Source: Paucibacter_B soli (lineage in GTDB: Bacteria > Pseudomonadota > Gammaproteobacteria > Burkholderiales > Burkholderiaceae_C). Taken from it: 64,000 nucleotides of DNA. The translations under genes were made by a program, and so were the position numbers. This document shows positions 1 through 7,444 of the stretch, piece after piece (the stretch's first letter is position 1; each line of letters starts with the position of its first letter). Below the pieces are notes generated by a model, which saw nothing but the letters and a program-made list of their open reading frames with translations, was not told where the DNA came from and searched no databases. The stretch is from assembly GCF_037482845.1 (NCBI RefSeq), contig NZ_JBBHJW010000001.1:248001-312000 (forward strand). Reading direction: 5' to 3'.

Positions 1-1
1 C

Positions 2-1981
2 GAAGTGCAGCCGGGTGCAGATCGCACCAATATGCTGGTGTCGGCCCGCTACAAAGTCGCTGGCGATACCCAGGGCTATTCGGAGCTGCTGTTCAGCCGC
101 ACCAAGAACGATTACTCCAGCACGCACGCGCTGTACGGCATCGGCCAGGACTCGACCTGGGGCAACCCCGTCACGGGCCAGGGCATCACCTTTGTGCACC
201 GTGGCCTGCCCGCTGAGCATCCCTTCAACCCCACCGGGGAGGAAGTGGAGTTCCGCTACCGCTTCGTGGACGATGGCGCCGGCCAGAAGCTCAAGACCGA
301 CCAATACCGCGTCCTGACGGGCCTGCAGGGCACCTGGAAGAACATGGACTGGGACTTGGCCACCGGCGTGATGGGCGGCAAGACCAACATGGACATGCGT
401 GGCCGACTCAGCAACAGCGCCTTCAAGGAACTGGTGGGCGACTACAACGCCGAGGTGCTGGCCGCTGACTTCTTCAACAAGGCCAATGGCTACAAGATCG
501 GCCAGCCCAACAGCGCCGAGGTGCTGTCCAAGCTCTTCCCCACCTACGGCTGGGATGCCAAGACCACCCAGACCTTTGTCGATGGCAAGCTGACCGGCGA
601 GATCGCCAGCTGGGACGCTGGCCCGGTCGGCCTGGCCACCGGCTTCGACCTGCGGCATGAAAAGATGACCATCACCCCGACGCAGAACCTGCAAGTGGGT
701 GACATCGTCGGCCTGGGCACCTCCAAGTCGGACGGCAAGCGCTCGCAAGGCGCGGTGTTCGCGGAATTGAGCATGCCGCTGACCAAGGCCCTGACATTGG
801 AAACGGCCGGCCGGGTGGACAAGTACAAGGGCTTCAACGCCCACTTCTCGCCCAAGCTGGCCTTGCGTTACGAAGCCAGCAAGGAATTGCTGCTGCGTGC
901 CACGGCAGAGGGCGGCTTCCGCGCCCCCAACCTGACCGAGAGCGCCGAATCGCTGAAGTTCTCGTTCAACAACGGCACGGTGGACCCGAAGCGCTGCGAC
1001 CCGGCACAGGCACTGGCCGGCGACCTGCGCACGCAGGCCGATTCGCTGAACGACAACGACCCGAACAAGGCCCTGCTGCTGGCCCGCGCGGACAGCGTTG
1101 AAACCAATGAATGCGCCGCCGGTGTTGCCAATCTGACCCGCAACAACCCCAATCTGAAACCAGAGACTTCGAAGTCGTTCAGCCTGGGTGTGGTGTTTGC
1201 GCCGGCCAAGGGCTGGAACCTGTCGGCCGACTACTTCAACATCTCGCGCAAGAACGAGATCGGCCTGCGTTCGCTGGATGACCTGCTGGCCAGCGAGGCC
1301 TCGCTGCCGGCCGGCACCATCGTGCGCGACAAGGACGCCTCCAAGGACCCCAGCTTCCGCACCGCTGCCGAACGCGCGAAATACGGCATCGGCGCCGACG
1401 CTGGCCCGCTGCTGAGCAGCCAGGGCAAGTTCGAGAACCTGCTCAAAACGCGCACCTCGGGCATCGACTTCGGCCTGAATTCGCAGGTCAGCACCGAACT
1501 GGGCCGCATTGGCTGGGCCTTTGACGCCACCTACCTGCTCAACTACCAGGAGTTCCGCACCGAGATCAATGCCTGGGGCAACAACCTGGCCGGCCGCTAT
1601 GGCTACTCGCGGGTCATCGTCGGCAACACCTTCAGCCTGAAGTCCGGCGACTTCGGTCACGCCCTGCGCCTTACCTACAACAGCCCGCAGGACTACCGGC
1701 GCGACGTGAACGACAGCGGCTGGACCGCCGCAGATTGCGCCAAGAAGAGGCCAGCGATCACGGAGTGCCGCCTGGCTGCCTACCAGCGCCTGGACTACAA
1801 CATCAGCTACACCGGTTTCAAGAACCTGACCTTGTCGCTGAATATCCGCAACTTGCTGGATGAGCGCCCGGCTATCGACTACCGTGACTTCAACGTCAGC
1901 GGCGGCAACATCATTCCGCAGAACCGCGAAGACGTGCAGGGCCGCATGTACCGCGTCGCCGCGGAGTACAAGTTCTGGTAA
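2..1981 (+). CDS. TonB-dependent receptor, C-terminal part (5' truncated by window edge)
   Basis: The frame is open to the left edge, so the N-terminus, including any signal peptide and most of the plug domain, lies outside the window. What remains, about 659 residues, has the alternating hydrophobic/polar pattern of an outer-membrane beta-barrel, with a late segment NLTLSLNIRNLLDERP that is typical of the last strands of TonB-dependent receptors. It ends in the aromatic residue FW, as expected for BAM-dependent insertion. Two cysteine-containing stretches (around CDPAQALAG and NECAAG) probably lie in extracellular loops. Such receptors import siderophores, haem, cobalamin or oligosaccharides using TonB/ExbBD energy. 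The substrate cannot be told from this part. A strong terminator follows immediately. Confidence 0.88.
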   Translation, partial: EVQPGADRTNMLVSARYKVAGDTQGYSELLFSRTKNDYSSTHALYGIGQDSTWGNPVTGQGITFVHRGLPAEHPFNPTGEEVEFRYRFVDDGAGQKLKTDQYRVLTGLQGTWKNMDWDLATGVMGGKTNMDMRGRLSNSAFKELVGDYNAEVLAADFFNKANGYKIGQPNSAEVLSKLFPTYGWDAKTTQTFVDGKLTGEIASWDAGPVGLATGFDLRHEKMTITPTQNLQVGDIVGLGTSKSDGKRSQGAVFAELSMPLTKALTLETAGRVDKYKGFNAHFSPKLALRYEASKELLLRATAEGGFRAPNLTESAESLKFSFNNGTVDPKRCDPAQALAGDLRTQADSLNDNDPNKALLLARADSVETNECAAGVANLTRNNPNLKPETSKSFSLGVVFAPAKGWNLSADYFNISRKNEIGLRSLDDLLASEASLPAGTIVRDKDASKDPSFRTAAERAKYGIGADAGPLLSSQGKFENLLKTRTSGIDFGLNSQVSTELGRIGWAFDATYLLNYQEFRTEINAWGNNLAGRYGYSRVIVGNTFSLKSGDFGHALRLTYNSPQDYRRDVNDSGWTAADCAKKRPAITECRLAAYQRLDYNISYTGFKNLTLSLNIRNLLDERPAIDYRDFNVSGGNIIPQNREDVQGRMYRVAAEYKFW

Positions 1982-2011
1982 TGAATCCCTTCGGCACATG
2001 CTGCTGACTCA

Positions 2012-2042
2012 GGGCCGGGAGGGAACTCCCGGCCCTTTTTTT
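2012..2042 (+). terminator. Intrinsic terminator after the TonB-dependent receptor
   Basis: A perfect 10-bp stem GGGCCGGGAG / CTCCCGGCCC with a four-base GGAA loop is followed directly by seven T residues. It lies 30 bp after the receptor stop codon and before the rbgA start, so it separates the two transcription units. It is the clearest rho-independent terminator seen in the window. Confidence 0.93.
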
Positions 2043-2107
2043 GTGCGCGGCCGCAAGCAGCTGGGACAATGGCGGCTTTGACAGCGGCGGCATAGCGAGC
2101 ACAAGAG

Positions 2108-3067
2108 ATGGCGATTCAATGGTTCCCCGGGCATATGAACACGACCCGGAATGCGATCAAGGAGCGCATGAAGGGCGGCATCGACGTGGTGATCGAGCTG
2201 CTCGACGCGCGCTGCCCGGGTGCAAGCGCCAACCCGCTGCTGGCCGAGCTGACCGACAGCAAGCCCACCCTCAAGCTGCTCAACAAGCAGGACCTGGCCG
2301 ACCCGGCGCGCACCGCCTTGTGGCTGGCCCATTACAACGCCCTGCCTGCCACCCGCGCGATCGCGCTGGACACCGCCATGGTGGCGCCCGCCAAGGCCTT
2401 GGTGGCGGCCTGCCGCGAGCTGGCACCGAACCGCGGCGGCATGGCCAAGCCGCTACGCGTGCTGATCTGCGGCATCCCCAACGTCGGCAAGTCCACCCTC
2501 ATCAACACCCTGGTGGGCAAGCGCTCGGCCAAGACCGGCGATGAGCCCGGCATCACCAAGGTGGAGCAGAAGATCGTGCTGGACCAGGATGTCTACCTGT
2601 TCGACACCCCCGGCATGCTGTGGCCTCGCATCAGCATTGAACAGGCCGGCTACAACCTTGCCGCCAGCGGCGCGGTGGGCCGCAATGCCTTCGACGAGGC
2701 CGAGGTGGCGCTGGAGCTGCTGCACTATCTGCGCGCCGAATACGCCGGCCGCGTAGAGGAGCGCTACAAGCTCGCCGACTCTGCCGAGCTCGACGACGAG
2801 GGTCTGCTCACCGCCATCGGCCGCAAGCGCGGCGCCATGCTGGGCGGCGGGCGCGTCAGCCTGCAAAAGGCCGCCGAGGTGCTGATCTACGAATTCCGCC
2901 AGGGGCTCCTGGGCCGCATCACGCTGGAAACGCCGGAGCAGTTCGCCACCTGGGCGGCCGCCGCGGCGCTGGCCGATCAGCAGCGCCTGGAAAAGATCGC
3001 CGCGCGCAAGCGCAAGACCAAGACACCGCAGCGCGGCGGGCCGGTGGCGGAAGAAGACGCGCAATAA
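2108..3067 (+). CDS. rbgA: Ribosome biogenesis GTPase YlqF/RbgA
   Basis: A circularly permuted GTPase of 319 residues, a normal length for YlqF/RbgA, which acts in late assembly of the large ribosomal subunit. The N-terminus carries the family hallmark WFPGHM (residues 5-10). The G motifs come in permuted order: G4 NKQD at 59-62, then the P-loop GIPNVGKS at 122-129, then G3 DTPG at 166-169. A lysine/arginine-rich C-terminal tail (RKRKTKTPQR) fits rRNA contact. The ATG start is fixed by the conserved MAIQWFPGHM opening. It stands alone between the receptor terminator and the chemotaxis receptor. Confidence 0.93.
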   Translation: MAIQWFPGHMNTTRNAIKERMKGGIDVVIELLDARCPGASANPLLAELTDSKPTLKLLNKQDLADPARTALWLAHYNALPATRAIALDTAMVAPAKALVAACRELAPNRGGMAKPLRVLICGIPNVGKSTLINTLVGKRSAKTGDEPGITKVEQKIVLDQDVYLFDTPGMLWPRISIEQAGYNLAASGAVGRNAFDEAEVALELLHYLRAEYAGRVEERYKLADSAELDDEGLLTAIGRKRGAMLGGGRVSLQKAAEVLIYEFRQGLLGRITLETPEQFATWAAAAALADQQRLEKIAARKRKTKTPQRGGPVAEEDAQ

Positions 3068-3164
3068 GTCACATCCCCGGCTTGCACCTCGGGTTTGTCA
3101 TGAGGCTCACACAGTGGCGCGGCATGGTGGCGGCATGTTCACCCACTTTGCCGACCTCAGCACC

Positions 3165-4709
3165 ATGCCCAGCCTCAGCATCCGCAAGCGCCTCATCCTG
3201 GCCGCCGCCTTCGTGGGCCTGTGCATGGCCGGCCTGGCGCTCTATGCGCAGCTGAGCCTGCGCGCCAGCGAACAGGCCACCGAGGCCTTCTTCACCCGCC
3301 CCCAGGTGCAGGCGCGCCAGGCCGGTGAACTCAAGGCCGCGCTGGGCATGCTCTTCATGCACGAGAAGAACATGCTGATCAGCTACGAGCTGCTCAGCGA
3401 GGCGCAGCGCCATGAGCAGCTGTGGCAGGCCAGCTGGCGCGATGCCGAGGGCCTGCTCGCCAGCCTGCGCGCGCTGCGGCCCGATGCGCAAAGCAGCGCC
3501 GCGCTGAGCGAGCTGGAGGCCGGCCTGAGCGGCTACCGCAGCGGCTTCGAACCGGTGATGAAGGAGGTGCTGGAAGAGCGCCTGCTCACCCCGGCCGAGG
3601 GCAACCGCGCGATGCAGCCGGTGCTGCCCGCGGTGCAGCGCGCCCAGGCGGCGCTGCAGACCCTGGTGAGCGTCAGTGCGGCCCAGGCCGACGAGGCGCG
3701 CGCCGCGCTGGAGGCGCGCGCCCGTCACACGCGCTGGGTGCTGACGCTGGGATTGAGCGTCTGCCTGGCGCTGTGCCTGGCGGTGCTGCTGCTCACCACC
3801 CGCTCGGTGGTGCGCGCCATCGGCGCCGCGCGCGCCGCCGCCGAACGCATTGCCGCCGGCGACCTCAGCGTCGCCATCGTGCCGCAGGGCGACGACGAGG
3901 CCGCGCAGATGCTGCAGGCGCTGGCGCGCATGCAGCAAAGCCTGGCCGGCCTGGTGGGTGAGGTGCGCGACACCACCGCCGGCCTGCATGCCGCATCGGC
4001 CGACATTGCCAGCGGCAACCAGGACCTGAGCGAGCGCAGCGAGCACAGCGCCTCCAGCCTGCAGCAGACCAGCGCCAGCATGTCGCTGCTGAGCGACAAG
4101 GTGCAGCGCAGCGCCGCCGACGCCCAGGCGGCGCGCGCGCTGGCCAGCAATGCCAGCCTGGTGGCCACGCGCGGCGGCGAGGTGGTGGCCCAGGTGGTGC
4201 AGACCATGGACGAGATCCAGGCCAGCTCACGCCGCATCGGCGACATCGTCGGCGTGATCGACGGCCTGGCCTTTCAAACCAATATCCTCGCCCTGAACGC
4301 CGCCGTGGAGGCGGCGCGCGCCGGCGCGCAGGGCCGCGGCTTTGCGGTGGTGGCGGCCGAGGTGCGCAGCCTGGCGACGCGTTCGGCCGAGGCCGCCAAG
4401 GAGATCAAGCAGCTGATCGGCGCCTCGGTGCACAAGGTGGGCAGCGGCACCGCCCTGGTGATGGACGCGGGCCGCACCATGCAGGACATCGTGCAATCGG
4501 TGCGCAGCGTCAGCGCCACCATCGCCGGCATCAGCGCCTCGGCCCAGCAGCAAAGCCAGGAGCTCGGCGAGGTCAGCAGCGCGGTGGCGCAGCTGGACGA
4601 GTTGACCCAGCGCAATGCCGCGCTGGTGGAGCAGTCGGCGGCGGCGGCCGAGGGGCTGAAGGAGCGCGCCGAGCGCCTGCAGGGGCTGGTGGCGGGGTTC
4701 CGCTGCTAG
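3165..4709 (+). CDS. Methyl-accepting chemotaxis protein
   Basis: A membrane chemoreceptor of about 514 residues. It has an N-terminal transmembrane helix, a periplasmic helical sensor of about 160 residues, a second transmembrane helix near residues 191-212, a HAMP region (IAAGDLSV), and a long cytoplasmic coiled coil. The signalling hairpin is intact (FQTNILALNAAVEAARAG, followed by GRGFAVVAAEVR). It would relay ligand binding to CheA/CheW. The start is uncertain: the ATG at 3165 gives MPSLSIRKRL directly before the first helix, typical of this class, but an ATG at 3135 and a GTG at 3114 are in frame. The 3' end faces the next gene with only 4 bp between the stop codons. No CheA/CheW pentapeptide-tail methylation site for CheR docking is visible at the C-terminus. 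Confidence 0.9.
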   Translation: MPSLSIRKRLILAAAFVGLCMAGLALYAQLSLRASEQATEAFFTRPQVQARQAGELKAALGMLFMHEKNMLISYELLSEAQRHEQLWQASWRDAEGLLASLRALRPDAQSSAALSELEAGLSGYRSGFEPVMKEVLEERLLTPAEGNRAMQPVLPAVQRAQAALQTLVSVSAAQADEARAALEARARHTRWVLTLGLSVCLALCLAVLLLTTRSVVRAIGAARAAAERIAAGDLSVAIVPQGDDEAAQMLQALARMQQSLAGLVGEVRDTTAGLHAASADIASGNQDLSERSEHSASSLQQTSASMSLLSDKVQRSAADAQAARALASNASLVATRGGEVVAQVVQTMDEIQASSRRIGDIVGVIDGLAFQTNILALNAAVEAARAGAQGRGFAVVAAEVRSLATRSAEAAKEIKQLIGASVHKVGSGTALVMDAGRTMQDIVQSVRSVSATIAGISASAQQQSQELGEVSSAVAQLDELTQRNAALVEQSAAAAEGLKERAERLQGLVAGFRC

Positions 4710-4713
4710 CGGC

Positions 4714-5142
4714 TTAGTTGACCGTCAGCACCACCTTGACGCTGCCATCGACCGCTGACTTTTCGATATAGCCAACCGCGTCCTGATTGCCCGCCACGAA
4801 CTTGCGGACCTCAGCGGAATTGGCCATGGGCCGCGGCGGCGTGCCCTTGCCGGAGAAGGTCAGGCGTGACCAGGCCGCCTTTACCTGCGAGCCCGACTTG
4901 CCGGCCACCTTGGCGTAGAACTCCTCGTAGAGCGGCGCCGTCTCGAGCTGATCGGCCAAGGCCGCGGCAGCGCCGGATGGCAGGGTGCTGGTCTTGCCCA
5001 GGAACAGGGCGCTCACCTGCTCAGGGGTGAGCGAAGCCACCGGATTCTTCGGGTTCACGATGATCACCACATCGGCCCAGGCCGCGCCGGCGCTGAGCAG
5101 CCCCGCAAGCAACAGGCCAAGGGTCTTGACGCGTTTGGACAT
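4714..5142 (-). CDS. Small periplasmic phosphate-binding-like (PstS-related) protein
   Basis: A 142-residue protein with a clear signal peptide (MSKRVKTLGLLLAGLLSAG, cleavage after AWA). The mature part matches the short PstS-like family annotated as phosphate ABC transporter substrate-binding protein: VNPKNPVASLTPEQVSALF near the N-terminus and the NQDAVGYIEKSAVDG block near the C-terminus. It is about half the length of a true PstS. No permease or ATPase gene is near. An AGGAG site 8 bp before the ATG fixes the start; an upstream GTG in frame would put 36 residues before the signal peptide and is rejected. It lies 17 bp downstream of the porin gene and is probably cotranscribed with it. Confidence 0.78.
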   Translation of the reverse strand: MSKRVKTLGLLLAGLLSAGAAWADVVIIVNPKNPVASLTPEQVSALFLGKTSTLPSGAAAALADQLETAPLYEEFYAKVAGKSGSQVKAAWSRLTFSGKGTPPRPMANSAEVRKFVAGNQDAVGYIEKSAVDGSVKVVLTVN

Positions 5143-5159
5143 GGTCGGCTCCTGAAAGC

Positions 5160-6302
5160 TTAGAAGACGGTGTCGAGCGAGATCGACAGGAGCTTGGAAT
5201 TGCCCACGAAGTCGAGGTCGGGGCCCGACTTGTCGGTGAAGCGGTCCCACTGCAACTTGAGCGCCGTGGACTTGCCCAGCTCGTAGCGCAGCGACAGGCT
5301 CAGGATGTCATCGCGCTGCACGGTGCTGGGCGCGTATTGGTTGGTTTCACGGTAGCGGCTGACGGTCAGCATGGGCGTGAACTTGCCGAAGCGCCGGCCG
5401 GCTGACACCATCATGCTCTTGGCCTTGTAGGAGTAATCACTGCGGTCGAACACGCTGAATTCCGAGCGCAGCAGCCAGTCTTCCCAATCGACGTTGGCCG
5501 CCAGGCCATAGATCAGCTGCGACTGCTTGAACACGGTCTGGGTGCGCACGCCTCCATCGTGATCCCATTGGTCCACGTTGTTGCGGATCAGATTGAGCCG
5601 CAGCGTCAGCCAGTCGTTCGCCAGCTCGACGTCGGCGCCCAGGATGCGCTTCCAGGTGATGTCCTGGCGGGCCTGGTAGTAGATCTTGGCGAGCGCGTTG
5701 TCCTTGGTGGACTCCGTGCCCGTGAACGCGCTGCTGCGCACCGACCAATCGCCCAGCTGGCTGCTGTAGGCCACGGTGGCGCCGTTGAAGTTCACCACCT
5801 CCCAGCCATACACGTCCTGCGGCGGGCGTATCCAGTTGTAGGCATAGCCCACGTCCTGGAAGTCGGAGTAGTAGAACAGTGGCAGGCGTTTGCGGCCCAC
5901 TTGCAGTGTCCACTGACTGCTGGGCGCGAAGCTCACATAGGCCCATTCGAGCGCGGCCTTGAGCTTGTCCACATCCCGTACCACCACCTGGGCCGTGCCG
6001 GACCACTGTGGATTCAGTTTGAGCGTCCCCTGCAGGCCCAGCTTGGATTCGGGCTGAGCGCTCCAGCTCTTGCTGTAGAGGCCGGCATGGCTGTAGTCCG
6101 CAATCGTGCAAGGGCAGTCATAGCGGTCCAGCAGCGGCGTATTGCGGCTGCCACTCTGCACCGCGCCCAGGGCCAGGGTGCCGAAGCCCTTGAAGTCGAA
6201 GTCCTGGGCCTGCGCAACAGGCAGGCCCGCCAGCAGGCCCAGACCGAACAGCCAGGCCATGGCGGCCGGCATGCGCTTGAACAGTTTGTCTTCTTGCATC
6301 AT
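5160..6302 (-). CDS. Outer-membrane porin-like beta-barrel protein
   Basis: About 380 residues. The start region MMQEDKLFKRMPAAMAW leads into a hydrophobic segment and a signal-peptidase site near AQA|QDF. The mature protein shows repeated amphipathic strands (for example LGLQGTLKLN, WTLQVGRKRLPLFY) and ends LLSISLDTVF with a terminal phenylalanine, as in outer-membrane porins. One loop near the N-terminus has a Cys pair (DCPCTIAD), unusual for a porin. An AAGGG sequence lies just before the tandem ATGs at 6302/6299. The downstream partner is the PstS-like protein, suggesting that the two take up or sense the same small anion. The substrate is unknown. Confidence 0.72.
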   Translation of the reverse strand: MMQEDKLFKRMPAAMAWLFGLGLLAGLPVAQAQDFDFKGFGTLALGAVQSGSRNTPLLDRYDCPCTIADYSHAGLYSKSWSAQPESKLGLQGTLKLNPQWSGTAQVVVRDVDKLKAALEWAYVSFAPSSQWTLQVGRKRLPLFYYSDFQDVGYAYNWIRPPQDVYGWEVVNFNGATVAYSSQLGDWSVRSSAFTGTESTKDNALAKIYYQARQDITWKRILGADVELANDWLTLRLNLIRNNVDQWDHDGGVRTQTVFKQSQLIYGLAANVDWEDWLLRSEFSVFDRSDYSYKAKSMMVSAGRRFGKFTPMLTVSRYRETNQYAPSTVQRDDILSLSLRYELGKSTALKLQWDRFTDKSGPDLDFVGNSKLLSISLDTVF

Positions 6303-6574
6303 CGCCCTTTCGGTTCCGATGCACAGCCGGCTGGGTGCGTGGCTGACCATCAACCACAGATCAACACAACCGATGCTGCGCGCCGTCCCGCCACCGGGCC
6401 CTCTGGCTGAGCAGCCCTGGACGGCCTCTCACTGTCCGACAAAAGAGCGGCCGAAGCGACAAGAGATTGACTGGCGAGCACAGGTTTGCGCTCCATGCCA
6501 CAGCTGCGGGGGGCGAAATCGCAGATCGTGCGATAAGTCCTTGCCGGCGCGTGCGGCCGCGGCTATGTGCGCCG
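6303..6574. other. Intergenic region upstream of the porin/PstS-like operon
   Basis: A 272-bp non-coding stretch between the BKACE stop codon and the porin start, both genes reading leftward. It holds the 17-bp inverted repeat at 6518-6534. No convincing sigma-70 promoter or U-tract terminator was recognised. Reading frames here lack plausible starts and composition. Confidence 0.5.
6518..6534. promoter_or_regulatory. 17-bp inverted repeat, operator-like
   Basis: The sequence ATCGCAGATCGTGCGAT has perfect 6-bp arms (ATCGCA / TGCGAT) around a 5-bp centre. It lies in the gap between BKACE and the porin gene, about 216 bp upstream of the porin start. Its size and symmetry fit a dimeric helix-turn-helix repressor site. 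No U-tract follows, so a terminator is unlikely. The cognate regulator is unknown. Confidence 0.35.
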
Positions 6575-7444
6575 TCAAACCAGGCCGAGCAAGGCACGCG
6601 CCTGTGCCGGCGAGGCCGGCTCGCGGCCCGCGCGGCGTGCGCAGTCGGCCAGCGCCTCGATCAGCACGCCATTGCCGCTGGCGCGCTCGCCGTTCGGCAG
6701 GTAGAACGTGTCTTCCAGTCCGCTGCGCAGCATGCCGCCCAGCTCGGCGGTCTTCTGATGCAGCGGCCAGATCTCGCTGCGGCCGATCAGGGTGGTCTGC
6801 CAGAGCGCGCCGGGCGGCAGCCAGCGTGGCAGCAGGGATAAGAGATCGGCATCGCAGGGCATGCCCGAGGCCACGCCCATGACGAAGTTGAGGTCGGGCT
6901 TACCACCGTACATGCCGGCCTTCAGGTACATGCCCACCGCGCGCACGATGCCGACATCGAAGCATTCGAACTCGGGATGCGCACCGCATCCGGCCATCAC
7001 GTCCAGAAAGGCCTGCACCTTGGCCACCGGGTTGTCGAACACCATCGGCGGCCAGGCCCAAGTGCCATCGTCCTTGAGCTTGAGGTAGTTGAGGCTGCCG
7101 GCATTGCAGGCGGCGATCTCGGGCCGCACGCGGCGCAGGCAGGCGGCCGGGCCGGCGATGTCAGGGCCGATCACGCCGGTGCTGAGGTTGATGATGACGC
7201 CGGGGCAGGCGGCGCGGATGGCCGAGACGACGCTGTCGGCCAGCTCCGGGTCCCAGCTGGGCAGATGGCTCAAGCCCTCCTCCTGCCGGCGCAGATGCAC
7301 ATGCATCACCGAGGCGCCGGCATTGAAGGCGTCGCGTGCCTCCTGCGCCATCTGCGCCGGCGTCACCGGCACCGGATGCTGCTTCGGGTTGGTGAGCACG
7401 CCGGTGAGCGCGCAGCTCAGGATGGCCTTGTTGTCGCTGTTCAT
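6575..7444 (-). CDS. BKACE family (DUF849) 3-keto acid cleavage enzyme
   Basis: 289 residues, normal for the beta-keto acid cleavage enzyme family founded by Kce (3-keto-5-aminohexanoate cleavage). Family members use a metal ion to condense a beta-keto acid with acetyl-CoA, giving acetoacetate and a shortened acyl-CoA. The metal-binding HVHLR motif lies near residue 48, with INLSTG and the substrate-loop PEFECFDVG also recognisable. The ATG overlaps the stop of the carboxylase alpha gene in an ATGA, so it is the last gene of the leftward operon and probably translationally coupled. In that context it could cleave a keto acid formed after carboxylation and hydration. The actual substrate is not determinable. 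Confidence 0.85.
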   Translation of the reverse strand: MNSDNKAILSCALTGVLTNPKQHPVPVTPAQMAQEARDAFNAGASVMHVHLRRQEEGLSHLPSWDPELADSVVSAIRAACPGVIINLSTGVIGPDIAGPAACLRRVRPEIAACNAGSLNYLKLKDDGTWAWPPMVFDNPVAKVQAFLDVMAGCGAHPEFECFDVGIVRAVGMYLKAGMYGGKPDLNFVMGVASGMPCDADLLSLLPRWLPPGALWQTTLIGRSEIWPLHQKTAELGGMLRSGLEDTFYLPNGERASGNGVLIEALADCARRAGREPASPAQARALLGLV

